Assembly: GCF_001747895.1 (NCBI RefSeq)
Contig: NZ_LNNB01000012.1
Location: forward strand, 41,390-105,389
Length of the DNA: 64,000 nt
Direction of reading: 5' to 3'
Source of the DNA: Staphylococcus equorum
GTDB lineage: Bacteria; Bacillota; Bacilli; Staphylococcales; Staphylococcaceae
Below the pieces are notes generated by a model that was not told the origin of the DNA, did no database searches, and was given only the letters and a program-made list of their open reading frames with translations. Below are positions 35,629-45,167 of this stretch, in pieces (position 1 is the first letter of the stretch; each line of letters begins with the position of its first letter). The position numbers were made by a program, and so were the translations under genes.

Positions 35629-35647
35629 TTTGACTATGAAATAAATG

Positions 35648-36019
35648 TTAAGTTCTCCAAAATGTAGAGCAATCAGCTTTATCATCGATGTTGAATTGAA
35701 TCATGTCTTTTAACAATGTGTAATCGACCTCTTGAGTCCATTTTATTCGAAATAAATTGTTCGTTTGTGAGTAACCAGCGGCATCGATACGTTCGCTAAA
35801 TTCAGTCATGCATTTCGCTTCAGGTGCAATTGAAAATTGCTGTTTTGCTTTACTAAAGCCGAGAATAAAAGTACCGTGATCTGTGAACATAGGCTGGTTC
35901 CATTTTATGGTTGTCTCAAGATTAGAAAATGTTTCTGAAATCCAATTAAAAATCTCAGTCATTGTTTTTTTGTGTTTATCATTATCTATAGTTTGTAAAA
36001 ATTCATTGAAATTATCCAT
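35648..36019 (-). CDS. DUF1801 / YdhG-like iron chaperone family protein
   Basis: 123 aa from the ATG at 36019; an ATG at 36031 sits directly on the ribosome site AAAGGGG. Domain: FNEFLQTIDNDKHKKTMTEI, TTIKWNQPMFTDHGTFILGF (~residues 38-57) and FSIAPEAKCM. The YdhG/Fra family (frataxin-like) has been implicated in iron delivery in Bacillus. Monocistronic. Confidence 0.8.
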   Translation of the reverse strand: MDNFNEFLQTIDNDKHKKTMTEIFNWISETFSNLETTIKWNQPMFTDHGTFILGFSKAKQQFSIAPEAKCMTEFSERIDAAGYSQTNNLFRIKWTQEVDYTLLKDMIQFNIDDKADCSTFWRT

Positions 36020-36148
36020 GTAACATCTCATCCCCTTTTAAAAATATAACTAAAATAAATTTCTTTGCATAATATCCATTTTAGCAAAACTACTTATGAC
36101 AAGCCATTATACAGTGAAATAAGGAAAGTCTAGACAACGAAATCAAAT

Positions 36149-37453
36149 TTATAACGATTTTGCTGGTTTGTTTTTTAAGAAAAAATCTATTATTAATCCA
36201 ATGATAAGTAAGACTATAAAGGGTATGAGCCAACTTAATTGAATATCAGAGAGTGGTAACACTTGATATAACGCATTCAGTGGTTGGAATAATTTGAAAT
36301 CATTGAGTATCTGTAACACCGAAATAATTAAAGTCACGATAGTAGGAATGATAAACGCAAATTTCATTTCAAATGGAATGAAAATACTTACTAATGAAAT
36401 AAGCACCAATACAATAGATGTTGGATATATAAACGTTAACAACGGTACTGCAATTTGTAATATCAGTTCTAAACCTAACGTTGAAACTAAAAAGCCCAAT
36501 AATGAAAAGATAAGTACGAAAATTTTATATGATATTTTCGGTAATTTTTTCATCGCAAAGGCCGCACATGCGTTTACTAATCCAACACAAGTAGTTAAGC
36601 AAGCTAATATAACGATGACCCCAAATAACAGATTGCCGAATGAACCGAATACACGTAACGAATTAAATGTTAAGATGCCAGTGCCATCTTTAAAGCCAGC
36701 TTGAGTGGTTGTAGCACCTACATAAGCCAGTGCAAAATAAATGACTAATAATAAAATAGCAGAGATCAAACCAGCTTTAATTACGTTTTTAACGAGTGTT
36801 TTTTGATCGGTGATGCCATTCATTTTGAAGCTTTGCACAATCACAACAGAAAAGGCTAGCGCAGCCACAAGATCCATTGTAAAGTACCCCTCTAAAATAC
36901 CTGATACGAGTGGAGTTTGTGCATAATCACCACTTGCTTGGCCAATTGAACCTTCTGGATTTATGATTACTAGGATACATAAAATAGCTATAATAAGTAT
37001 TAAAATTGGCGTCAGATATTTACCTAAATTATCTATAATACGATTTGGATATAATGCGATAAAATAAACAATTAGGAAAAATATGACTGAAAATACGATT
37101 AATGTAAAATGGTTATGTACTGGTAAAACATGATTTGTTCCAATTTCGTACGCAACATTTGCAGCACGTGGGATACCATATAATGCCCCGATAGATAAAT
37201 AAATGAAGATCGCAAAGATTGTCCCGAAAATAGGGTGGACTTTGTTCCCGATACTTTCAACGCCGCCATTCATATAAGCAACGACGATTACTGTAAGATA
37301 AGGCAATAAGATGCCTGTTATAGCGAATCCAGTCATAGCAACCCACATATTTTCTTGAGCTGTATAACCTAACATAGGTGGAAATATTAAATTTCCTGCT
37401 CCAAAGAAAAATGAGAATAACATTAGACCAGAAATTAAGATGAGTCTGTTCAT
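36149..37453 (-). CDS. brnQ: Branched-chain amino acid transporter BrnQ
   Basis: 434 aa, twelve helices, LIVCS family. Start LMLFSFFFGAGNLIFPPMLG is the hallmark. Imports Leu/Ile/Val with sodium or protons. GAGG before the ATG. S. aureus carries several BrnQ paralogues; which one this is cannot be decided. No clear CodY box upstream. Confidence 0.93.
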   Translation of the reverse strand: MNRLILISGLMLFSFFFGAGNLIFPPMLGYTAQENMWVAMTGFAITGILLPYLTVIVVAYMNGGVESIGNKVHPIFGTIFAIFIYLSIGALYGIPRAANVAYEIGTNHVLPVHNHFTLIVFSVIFFLIVYFIALYPNRIIDNLGKYLTPILILIIAILCILVIINPEGSIGQASGDYAQTPLVSGILEGYFTMDLVAALAFSVVIVQSFKMNGITDQKTLVKNVIKAGLISAILLLVIYFALAYVGATTTQAGFKDGTGILTFNSLRVFGSFGNLLFGVIVILACLTTCVGLVNACAAFAMKKLPKISYKIFVLIFSLLGFLVSTLGLELILQIAVPLLTFIYPTSIVLVLISLVSIFIPFEMKFAFIIPTIVTLIISVLQILNDFKLFQPLNALYQVLPLSDIQLSWLIPFIVLLIIGLIIDFFLKNKPAKSL

Positions 37454-37753
37454 TTCTAATACCTCGATTTAAAGGAAATTTACTTGCACAAAACACAAGC
37501 AACTTTAACATATATTACTTGTTAATTCAATAAGATGTCAGATAATTTTCAATATTAAAAGTATTGTGTTTTATAAACGTCATAAAATGTTCAATGTAAC
37601 AGAACGCTTTCATGTTTTGTCTTAGGTTACATAGTGCGCACTATTCAATGAAATTTATATTGAGACAATCACTGAAAAATGTTATAGTAATTGCTATGTT
37701 ACTAAAACGCTTTAACGCAATGAAGTTTTCTAAAACACAAAGGATGTAAAATT
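37454..37753. other. 300-base divergent promoter region
   Basis: Between brnQ (minus) and the NSS symporter (plus). AT-rich; no site identified with confidence. Confidence 0.4.
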
Positions 37754-39082
37754 ATGAGTAAACAATCACAATGGAAGTCGTCGACGGGCTTCATTTTAGC
37801 AAGTGCGGGATCTGCTATAGGACTAGGAGCAATGTGGAAATTTCCATATATGGCTGGTATATATGGCGGGGGCGCATTTTTATTAATGTTTTTAATATTT
37901 ACGATAGTTGTCGGACTGCCCTTATTAATGATGGAATTTACTGTTGGTAAGATGGGGAAGACTTATACAACTGTAATTTATGAAAAGTTAACAAAGAAAA
38001 AATGGCTGAACGTTATCGGATGGAACGGTAATTTAGCAGTATTCATACTATTTGGGTTTTATAGTGTGATAGGCGGTTGGATTATCATCTATATATTTAA
38101 TGTTGCGCTTCAAATATTAACCCTTAATGGTGGTCAATTAGGAAATATACAGTTTGAATCTATTATTAGTAATCCTTTCTTAACGATTACTGGGCAAGGC
38201 ATCTTTATATTGTTAACGATGTTTATTGTGATGATGGGCGTTGAAGAAGGTTTAGAAAAAGCCTCTAAGTTTATGATGCCACTATTATTTATCTTTTTAA
38301 TTGTTATTGTTATCAAATCGTTAACACTTGAAGGGTCATTTGAAGGTTTAAAATATATTTTACAACCACGTCTAGAAGAAATTTCTATGGAGGGTGTCTT
38401 ATTTGCACTTGGGCAATCCTTCTTCACATTATCATTAGGGACGACGGGCATGATTACGTACGCAAGTTATGCTTCAAAAGAGATGACGATTAAGACTTCG
38501 GCGATTTCTATTGTAGCAATGAATATACTGGTTTCAATTTTGGCAGGTTTAGCTATATTTCCTGCAATTTCAGCATTCGGCTACAGCCCAACAGAAGGGC
38601 CTGGGTTACTATTTAAAGTATTACCAAAAGTATTTGATCAAATGGCATATGGACAAGGATTTTACCTAATCTTTTTAATCTTATTCTTATTTGCAGCACT
38701 TACTTCTTCAATTTCACTATTAGAATTGAACGTTTCGAACTTCACAAAAAATGATAATGCAAAACGTAAACCAGTTGCATTTTATGTAAGTATATTAGTG
38801 TTCGCAATCAGTATTCCAGCAACACTATCGTTTGGAAGTTTAGGTCATATACAATTTGCCGCAGGTACTATTTTTGATAATATGGACTTTTTAGTTTCGA
38901 ATATATTAATGCCACTGGGAGCATTAGGAACAACACTAGTTGTTGGTCAATTATTAGATAAAAATGATTTGAAAGCACATTTTGGTAAAGATAAACTCAG
39001 ATTATTTATACCTTGGTATTACTTAATTAAATTTATTTTACCTGTAGTAATTATTTTGATTTTTGTAGTGCAATTCATATAA
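37754..39082 (+). CDS. Neurotransmitter:sodium symporter (NSS/SNF family)
   Basis: 442 aa, eleven to twelve helices, like LeuT/TnaT-type bacterial members. FILASAGSAIGLGAMWKFPY near the start is the family's helix 1 with the unwound sodium/substrate site, and SFFTLSLGTTGMITYASY is helix 6. Imports an amino acid with sodium; substrate unknown. AGGATG before the ATG. Confidence 0.93.
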   Translation: MSKQSQWKSSTGFILASAGSAIGLGAMWKFPYMAGIYGGGAFLLMFLIFTIVVGLPLLMMEFTVGKMGKTYTTVIYEKLTKKKWLNVIGWNGNLAVFILFGFYSVIGGWIIIYIFNVALQILTLNGGQLGNIQFESIISNPFLTITGQGIFILLTMFIVMMGVEEGLEKASKFMMPLLFIFLIVIVIKSLTLEGSFEGLKYILQPRLEEISMEGVLFALGQSFFTLSLGTTGMITYASYASKEMTIKTSAISIVAMNILVSILAGLAIFPAISAFGYSPTEGPGLLFKVLPKVFDQMAYGQGFYLIFLILFLFAALTSSISLLELNVSNFTKNDNAKRKPVAFYVSILVFAISIPATLSFGSLGHIQFAAGTIFDNMDFLVSNILMPLGALGTTLVVGQLLDKNDLKAHFGKDKLRLFIPWYYLIKFILPVVIILIFVVQFI

Positions 39083-39113
39083 AAATTTAATATGACTCAG
39101 TTAACACTACCAA

Positions 39114-39149
39114 TAAGGGCCTGATATTTAATTAAATATCAGGCCCTTA
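39114..39149. terminator. Perfect palindromic hairpin between NSS and PSM-like genes
   Basis: TAAGGGCCTGATATTTAA and its inverse, 36 bases. Lies downstream of both convergent genes; T-runs are weak on both strands. Confidence 0.7.
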
Positions 39150-39164
39150 AAGCAATTTTAGAAG

Positions 39165-39221
39165 TTATTTGCCAGTGAATAAACCGATAATTTTTTTGAT
39201 GATATCAATGATAAAGCTCAT
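39165..39221 (-). CDS. Phenol-soluble modulin alpha-like peptide (18 aa)
   Basis: Sequence MSFIIDIIKKIIGLFTGK. An amphipathic helix with the -FTGK end of the PSM-alpha peptides of S. aureus (for example, the ending EQFTGK). Leaderless N-terminus starting with Met-Ser, as expected for PSMs exported by the Pmt ABC system. GAGGTGAG lies upstream of the ATG and a perfect hairpin lies downstream. PSMs lyse membranes and help surface spreading; expression is normally under AgrA, whose site I could not pin down here. Confidence 0.75.
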   Translation of the reverse strand: MSFIIDIIKKIIGLFTGK

Positions 39222-39395
39222 ATAACTCACCTCGCTTTGTTTTGTTATCTTCACTTTAATATAATTGCGCTTAATTTTGTTTATAATTTCTTAAATAGTA
39301 ACAAATTATTCGTAAGTGTGAATAATTTGAAAAATAAAACGACAACGCATGCAAAAGTGTTTTTCACGATTCTTTTTTTAAAATATCCGAAAATA

Positions 39396-39445
39396 AAAAG
39401 CATTACCATAGAGAACAGGATAAATGTTCATTATGATAATGCTTT
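39396..39445 (-). terminator. Terminator of ilvD
   Basis: AAGCATTA-cCATA / TATGa-TAATGCTT with an inner GAACA/TGTTC stem; minus-strand T-rich tail. Confidence 0.8.
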
Positions 39446-39475
39446 AGTTAAAATGGATAGAAACGTTTTAATATA

Positions 39476-41176
39476 TTAGTCTGTGATAGCGCCTTTAGAA
39501 GCAGAAGACACGAGTTTAGCATATTTTGCGAGTGTGCCTCGTGTAGCTTTTGATGGTGGCGCCTGCCATTGCTGACTACGACGTTCAAGTTCTTCATCTG
39601 ATACATCAAAGCTTATTTCAAGATTTTCAGCATCGATTGTAACTGTGTCGTTTTCTTCTAGTAAGGCCATTGGTCCACCTACCATTGATTCAGGAGCAGC
39701 ATGTCCGATTACTAGACCATGTGAACCACCTGAGAAGCGGCCATCTGTGACTAAAGCAACAGATTCGCCTAATCCTTTACCTACTAAAATAGATGATGCG
39801 GATAACATTTCAGGCATGCCAGGTGCACCTTTAGGGCCAGCATAACGGATAACTACGACGTCGCCAGGTTTAATATCGTCATTAAGAATCGCTTTTGTCG
39901 CTTTAGATTCAGAATCGAATACACGTGCAGGTCCTTTAATATAAGTTACACTTAATCCTGAAATTTTAGCAACTGCGCCTTCTGGTGCAAGATTACCTTT
40001 TAAGATAACAAGTGGTCCAGTTGCATGTTTAGGCTTATCAAAGTTAATAATTTCTTTATTATCAGTTAAGCCAGGTTCGTTTTCTAAGTTTTCGGCAACA
40101 GTTTTACCAGTTACTGTTAAGCAGTCGCCATGGATTAAGCCATTGTCATAAAGTAATTTCATTACTCCAGGAATACCACCTGCTTCATCAAGATGTGCCA
40201 TAACGTATTTACCGCTTGGTCTTAAGTCAGCAATGTGTGGTACGCGTTTACGAATTTTTTCAAAATCGTCAAGTGTCAGATCTACTTCAATCGTATGTGC
40301 AATAGCTAATAAATGTAAAATAGCATTTGTAGAACCACCTAGGGCCATAACGACTGTGATTGCATTTTCAAACGCTTCTTTTGTCATGATGTCTTTAGGA
40401 TAAATATCTTGTTCTAATAATTTATAAACTGCTTTTCCGGCAGCTCTACTATCTTTCATTTTGTTTGTCGATACAGCTGGATGAGAGGCACTTCCAGGTA
40501 AACTCATGCCCATCGCTTCTATAGCTGAAGACATAGTATTTGCAGTGAACATACCACCACAAGCGCCTGCGCCAGGACATGCTGCACATTCTACTTTATG
40601 TAATGCTTCTTTGTCGATTTCTCCATTATTGTACTGACCTACGCCTTCAAATGCTGAAACGGCATCTAAATCTTTGCCATCTAATTTACCAGGCATAATC
40701 GTGCCACCAAATACGAAAACAGCAGGTAAGTTAAGACGTGCAATGCCGATCATACAACCAGGCATATTCTTATCACAGCCACCGATTGCCACAACGCCAT
40801 CTAAATTCTCGGCGCTTACTACAGATTCGATTGAATCAGCAATAACTTCACGACTTGGTAGTGAGAAACGCATGCCATCTGTACCCATGGAAATACCGTC
40901 AGAGACAGTGATGGTGTTGAAAATAAGTGGTGAGGCACCAGCTTCACTAATGCCTTGTTTAGATGCACGCGCTAAACCATCAATGTGCATGTTACATGGT
41001 GTTACTTCACTCCATGTACTTGCTACACCAATCATCGGTTTTTTAAAATCTTCATCTTCAAAGCCAAGTGCACGTAGATAGGAACGGTTAGGTGTACGAC
41101 TTACACCTTCACTAATGACTTTGCTGCGGATACGCAAATCTTTTTTCTCTTCTGTATGTTCTGTTTCTTTAGTCAA
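39476..41176 (-). CDS. ilvD: Dihydroxy-acid dehydratase
   Basis: 566 aa. Fe-S enzyme of the isoleucine/valine (and pantothenate, leucine) pathway. Cysteine ligands in [12 protein letters not shown] and [19 protein letters not shown]-terminal [14 protein letters not shown] start with GGAGG 6-7 bases upstream. Here it is monocistronic with its own terminator; ilvB-ilvC-leu genes, which follow in S. aureus, are not next to it. A CodY box lies just upstream. Confidence 0.96.
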   Translation of the reverse strand: MTKETEHTEEKKDLRIRSKVISEGVSRTPNRSYLRALGFEDEDFKKPMIGVASTWSEVTPCNMHIDGLARASKQGISEAGASPLIFNTITVSDGISMGTDGMRFSLPSREVIADSIESVVSAENLDGVVAIGGCDKNMPGCMIGIARLNLPAVFVFGGTIMPGKLDGKDLDAVSAFEGVGQYNNGEIDKEALHKVECAACPGAGACGGMFTANTMSSAIEAMGMSLPGSASHPAVSTNKMKDSRAAGKAVYKLLEQDIYPKDIMTKEAFENAITVVMALGGSTNAILHLLAIAHTIEVDLTLDDFEKIRKRVPHIADLRPSGKYVMAHLDEAGGIPGVMKLLYDNGLIHGDCLTVTGKTVAENLENEPGLTDNKEIINFDKPKHATGPLVILKGNLAPEGAVAKISGLSVTYIKGPARVFDSESKATKAILNDDIKPGDVVVIRYAGPKGAPGMPEMLSASSILVGKGLGESVALVTDGRFSGGSHGLVIGHAAPESMVGGPMALLEENDTVTIDAENLEISFDVSDEELERRSQQWQAPPSKATRGTLAKYAKLVSSASKGAITD

Positions 41177-41210
41177 AAAATTACCTCCATTAATAAGTCT
41201 ATATTGTATG

Positions 41211-41225
41211 AATACTCTGAAAATT
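41211..41225 (-). promoter_or_regulatory. CodY box upstream of ilvD
   Basis: Minus strand AATTTTCAGAGTATT matches 13 of 15 positions of the known CodY motif (AATTTTCWGAAAATT), 35-49 bases before the ilvD start. Confidence 0.75.
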
Positions 41226-41320
41226 TAAAATAATCAAATGTTTTGTTCACTAAAAATATTTAATCCGTTTTTTAATGTAACCTGCATAGAAGTGTAAAAT
41301 AGTTATGAATTTAAAATCAC

Positions 41321-41364
41321 AGTGCTACATAGGGCTGTTGAGCCATTCGTAAAGCACTTTTTTT
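41321..41364 (+). terminator. Terminator-like hairpin of unknown origin
   Basis: AGTGCT...AGCACT with an inner GGCT-gttg-AGCC stem and seven T on the plus strand; the region before it is the antisense of the ilvD leader. Confidence 0.55.
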
Positions 41365-41655
41365 AAAAATCATACTATATATGCTAAGTAAATTGAAAAA
41401 TGGTATTGAATATACACAGTATCGGTATATTTCCCTCATGTCAATATTAAAATGATTTATACAAATTATCATAACACCTATGATATGAAAGCAGCATGTG
41501 AATACTAAGTATTTATGAAACTACAACATTTTAAGGTGGAGACACAAATTACATGACGCTTTCCACAAAACAGTCTGTTTGTCTGAAGTAGATTAAGTCG
41601 GCTAAAATAGTATTGTATAAACAATAGACTATCGTGTTAGAAGGGGTAACGGTAA

Positions 41656-42441
41656 ATGACAAACTTTAAACGATTGGAAACGTACTTAAATATTAATTCT
41701 GATTATTACAATAAAGTCGATTTAGAGACGTTGAATCATTATATTCACCAATATATACTACATGTGCCGTTTGAAAATATTAATGTTCAAAATAAGCAAC
41801 CCATCGCACTAGATGATGAAACGATGCTTCATAAAATCATTCGAGCGCATAGAGGTGGTTTTTGTTATGAACAAAATAGATTGTTTCATAGCTTTTTAAA
41901 GGAAAAAGGTTTTGACGTTTATATGATTTCTGCAACTATTAATACAGGTGAAGGATGGGCAATGGAAGGGTCTCATATGGCTTTGATTGTACGTTTAAAT
42001 CAGCATAAATATCTGATCGATGTTGGTTATGCGGATGTACCTAAAAAAGCGATGCCACTTATTAAGAATCAAAATGAAGTGAGCGATGTAAATGGTACAT
42101 TTCAAGTGATACATATTGATGCGGATACGATTGAAATGCAAAAGTATAAAACAGATGATTGGGAAACACAATATAGAGCAATTGATATATCTAAAACGAT
42201 CAAAGATTTTGCAGCGGGAATTGAATTTAATCAGCATCATTCAGACTCTATTTTTGTTCAAAAATTATTGGTTAGTAAAGCCAAAACATACGGCAGAGTT
42301 ACATTATCTAATGCACATTTAACGATATCAAAAAATGGAGAAGTTCAAAAAATTCCAGTAACCCAAAACAATTATCAAGCTTTACTAAGTGATTACTTTG
42401 GGATAGACGATATTCGGATTCAAACATTTGAACAGCATTAA
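41656..42441 (+). CDS. Arylamine N-acetyltransferase
   Basis: 261 aa, standard NAT length. Catalytic Cys in AHRGGFCYEQN (~residue 70), His in GSHMALIV (~residue 109) and Asp in YLIDVGYAD (~residue 124). Acetylates arylamines/hydrazines with acetyl-CoA; natural role in staphylococci unclear. AAGGGG lies 11 bases before the ATG. Confidence 0.92.
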   Translation: MTNFKRLETYLNINSDYYNKVDLETLNHYIHQYILHVPFENINVQNKQPIALDDETMLHKIIRAHRGGFCYEQNRLFHSFLKEKGFDVYMISATINTGEGWAMEGSHMALIVRLNQHKYLIDVGYADVPKKAMPLIKNQNEVSDVNGTFQVIHIDADTIEMQKYKTDDWETQYRAIDISKTIKDFAAGIEFNQHHSDSIFVQKLLVSKAKTYGRVTLSNAHLTISKNGEVQKIPVTQNNYQALLSDYFGIDDIRIQTFEQH

Positions 42442-42488
42442 ATGAATTGAGAATTATGAAGGCGTTTATATTACGAGTAGTTCTTGTT

Positions 42489-42505
42489 TGTAATATGAAT
42501 GTCAT
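42489..42505 (+). promoter_or_regulatory. WalR-like box upstream of the amidase
   Basis: TGTAAT-N5-TGTCAT. The WalR motif of staphylococci is a direct repeat TGTWAH-N5-TGTWAH; one base differs. Sle1-type genes belong to the WalKR regulon. Confidence 0.6.
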
Positions 42506-42601
42506 ACAAATAATATACTCACGCCCAACTTTAAGCTGTATAATAATATAGTGAGCAATGAATGATAAAATGTAAAAAGAAATATTGGGAGGTTTACATA
42601 A

Positions 42602-43573
42602 GTGCGTAAAAAAATAATTGCAACTGTAATAGGGACAAGCGCGATAGCGGCTGTAACTTCAGTAAATGCTGATGCTGCAACAACTTATAAAGTTAAGAGC
42701 GGGGACTCTCTGTGGTCAATAGCAAATAAATATGATATTTCAATTTCAAAATTGAAATCGTTGAATAATTTGACGTCTAACGTTATTTTTCCTAACCAAA
42801 CATTGAAAGTTTCTGGTTCAACAAGTACATCAACGAATACATCATCAGGATCAACATATACAGTAAAATCTGGAGACACGTTATCAGGTATCGCTGCTAA
42901 ACACGGTACGACTTACCAAAAAATCATGAACTTAAATAATTTATCAAATACTAACATTTATCCAGGACAGAAGTTGAAGGTATCGGGAACAGCTTCAACT
43001 GGTGGTTCAAGTTCATCAGGTGGGACGAGCAGTGGTAGTACAACGACATATACAGTAAAATCAGGCGATTCTTTATCAGCAATCGCTGCAAGATATGGCA
43101 CGACTTACCAAAAAATCATGAGTTTAAATGGTTTATCAAATACTAATATTTATCCAGGACAGAAGTTGAAAGTTTCAGGGACAGCTTCAACTGGTGGATC
43201 AGGTTCATCAGGGTCTACAGGTTATAACACACCGATATTTAATCATTCCAATTTGTATGACTGGGGCCAATGCACATGGCACGTATTTAACAAACGTGCA
43301 CAAATTGGTAAAGGCATTAGTACATATTGGTGGAATGCTAATAGTTGGGATACTGGCGCGGCAGCTGATGGTTATACAGTTGACCATAAGGCAACAGTGG
43401 GATCTATTTTACAATCTGATCAAGGTTATTATGGTCATGTTGCATTCGTAGAATCTGTTAATTCTAACGGTAGTATTACTATTTCAGAAATGAATTACGG
43501 TGCATCACCAGGTATTGTAACTTACAGAACGATTCCTGCATCACAAGTAAGTTCATATAAATATATTCACTAA
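42602..43573 (+). CDS. sle1: N-acetylmuramoyl-L-alanine amidase, Sle1/Aaa-like (3 LysM + CHAP)
   Basis: 323 aa; S. aureus Sle1 is ~334. GTG start, GGGAGG upstream. Signal peptide ending VNADAA (~residue 25); LysM repeats at ~28-70, ~85-128 and ~149-192, separated by Ser/Gly/Thr linkers; C-terminal CHAP domain with catalytic Cys in [12 protein letters not shown] and His in [10 protein letters not shown]. Splits daughter cells by cutting peptidoglycan at the septum. The two inner LysM linkers share [13 protein letters not shown]. Own terminator. Confidence 0.93.
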   Translation: MRKKIIATVIGTSAIAAVTSVNADAATTYKVKSGDSLWSIANKYDISISKLKSLNNLTSNVIFPNQTLKVSGSTSTSTNTSSGSTYTVKSGDTLSGIAAKHGTTYQKIMNLNNLSNTNIYPGQKLKVSGTASTGGSSSSGGTSSGSTTTYTVKSGDSLSAIAARYGTTYQKIMSLNGLSNTNIYPGQKLKVSGTASTGGSGSSGSTGYNTPIFNHSNLYDWGQCTWHVFNKRAQIGKGISTYWWNANSWDTGAAADGYTVDHKATVGSILQSDQGYYGHVAFVESVNSNGSITISEMNYGASPGIVTYRTIPASQVSSYKYIH

Positions 43574-43581
43574 TTTGAAAA

Positions 43582-43626
43582 GTGCTTCTGATGTATTTTA
43601 AAACGAATACGTTAGAAGCATTTTTA
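43582..43626 (+). terminator. Terminator of the sle1-like gene
   Basis: TGCTTCT-gat-GTATT / AATAC-gt-TAGAAGCA followed by TTTTT. Confidence 0.8.
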
Positions 43627-43645
43627 TGTTGTTTTTTAAAAAAAT

Positions 43646-43674
43646 TGCCAACAGAGCGCGTGTCCCTGTTGGCA
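43646..43674 (-). terminator. Terminator of the 43729 gene
   Basis: TGCCAACAG / CTGTTGGCA with TTTTTTT on the minus strand. Confidence 0.8.
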
Positions 43675-43728
43675 GATTGATTTTATAGTAATTAGTTGTG
43701 AAAAGGTGTTAATAAAGAAAATGAGAGA

Positions 43729-43998
43729 TTATGCTTCTTTACGTATAGATTGTACACGTTTAGCAGTCGTGAATAATGTGCTAGCTACTGTGAAAGTTGA
43801 AAAAACTTTAACGAATTTACGCGGTGATTTTAATGCTGTATAAAAATCGAGTACCGCACCTGCACTTGTGATTGCCATGCTAGCGTAAAGTAATTTTTTG
43901 TTTTTTGATTGATAGGCGTACCAGTTGAAACCTTCTACGGCAATACCTACAAAATTGATTGTATTAGAAATGCGATTAATGCTTGGTTTTTTAGCCAT
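43729..43998 (-). CDS. 89-aa conserved hypothetical membrane protein
   Basis: Start at ATG 43998, 10 bases after GGAGGA; the longer frame is not supported. Begins MAKKPSINRISNT, then two probable helices (INFVGIAVEGFNWYAY and LLYASMAITSAGAVLDFY) and a basic end KRVQSIRKEA. No domain recognised. Convergent with the amidase gene. Confidence 0.65.
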   Translation of the reverse strand: MAKKPSINRISNTINFVGIAVEGFNWYAYQSKNKKLLYASMAITSAGAVLDFYTALKSPRKFVKVFSTFTVASTLFTTAKRVQSIRKEA

Positions 43999-44206
43999 TT
44001 TTATTGTATCCTCCATTTTGAAAGTGAATATATTGTTCAATATTATAACATTTTATGAGTTGATTGTTATGTTCCACACTGTGATGTTGCTCTAAATGAG
44101 ATGTTCTCGAATAATAAAATATGATAACATAAGCGCAGTTAGTTTGAAAATGGTACGATTATTTCCGTATAAATAAAAAATTGAAATACGTTTGGAGTGC
44201 GTAGTT

Positions 44207-45058
44207 ATGATTAAATGTGTTTGTTTAGTTGTTGAAGAAAATGACGAATTACTACTAGTACAAGCTAGAGATAGAGAGAAATATTATTTTCCAGGCGGTA
44301 AAATAGATGGTGATGAAACTTATAAGCAAGCATTACAGAGAGAGTTGAAAGAGGAACTGCAAGTTGATGTATCGGAAAACTCGCTCATTTATATGGACAC
44401 AGTTATTGGAGATGCTTATCCACAGCACAATGAGCAGACAGAACTGAATTGTTTTTATACAACAGAACAAATAGATTGGTCTAATGTTGCAACTGACCAA
44501 GAAATTACAGATGTAAAATGGATTCATAAGCTAGAGTTCAATAAAATCGCACCTGCAGTAGTGACTTGGATAAATGAACAATTAGAAAATATATTTATGA
44601 TTCCATATAGTGCAGAACTTGTTTCAGATATTGAAAAAATCACAATTACGTCAGGAGACCATCAATTTACTAAAACGCCAAAAGTGAATATTGAACTTGC
44701 GCAACGCGACTCGGAACGTCATCCTGTACTCGTATATAACGACGAGCAACAATGTATAGGTTTTTTTACACTGCATGAAGGTGCAGGTGTAGCGCCTTAT
44801 TCATTAAATAAAAATGCAATGTTTTTTAGGTCTTTTAGTGTAGATGCACATTATCGAGGACGTGGTTATGGAAAACAAATTATTCAAGCGTTGCCAGAAT
44901 ATATACATCGCCACTTTCCTAATATCGATGAAATTTGCCTGGCGGTCAATGATAATAATGAAGTAGCTCAAAAATTATATCGACAGTGTCATTATAACGA
45001 AGTAGGTGAAACCTTATTAGAAGGTAGACCTGTTTATATCTTACAGCAACAAATATAA
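44207..45058 (+). CDS. Nudix hydrolase-GNAT acetyltransferase fusion
   Basis: 283 aa from ATG 44207; GGAG lies 9 bases upstream. Residues ~1-130: Nudix domain with box GGKIDGDETYKQALQRELKE then EL (~residues 33-55), all key acidic residues present. Residues ~145-283: GNAT domain with RGRGYGKQIIQAL (acetyl-CoA loop R/QxxGxG/A, ~residues 220-232) and LAVNDNNEVAQKLYR. Joins pyrophosphate hydrolysis and acetyl transfer in one chain; substrates unknown. Confidence 0.85.
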   Translation: MIKCVCLVVEENDELLLVQARDREKYYFPGGKIDGDETYKQALQRELKEELQVDVSENSLIYMDTVIGDAYPQHNEQTELNCFYTTEQIDWSNVATDQEITDVKWIHKLEFNKIAPAVVTWINEQLENIFMIPYSAELVSDIEKITITSGDHQFTKTPKVNIELAQRDSERHPVLVYNDEQQCIGFFTLHEGAGVAPYSLNKNAMFFRSFSVDAHYRGRGYGKQIIQALPEYIHRHFPNIDEICLAVNDNNEVAQKLYRQCHYNEVGETLLEGRPVYILQQQI

Positions 45059-45066
45059 TCAACTTA

Positions 45067-45118
45067 AAAATGCGTCATGTAAGTTAACATACAATGTTAA
45101 TTTATATGACGCATTTTT
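45067..45118 (+). terminator. Terminator of the Nudix-GNAT gene
   Basis: AAATGCGTCA / TGACGCATTT with an inner GTTAACAT/ATGTTAAT stem, then T-run. Confidence 0.85.
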
Positions 45119-45167
45119 GCTATTCATTTTGACCGGGGGTATGATTTTGATCAAAGGAGTGATTTAG

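Larger units (their letters stand above)
41177..41655. other. 479-base region between ilvD and nat
   Basis: Holds the CodY box and ilvD promoter, a plus-strand terminator-like hairpin (41321-41364) with no obvious gene to end, and a 12-codon open stretch with GGTGGAGA upstream (about 41553-41591) before nat. No leader peptide with runs of Leu/Ile/Val codons was seen. Confidence 0.45.

Noticed and set aside
37530..37570. CodY box before brnQ
   Set aside because: Only about half of the 15 motif positions match.
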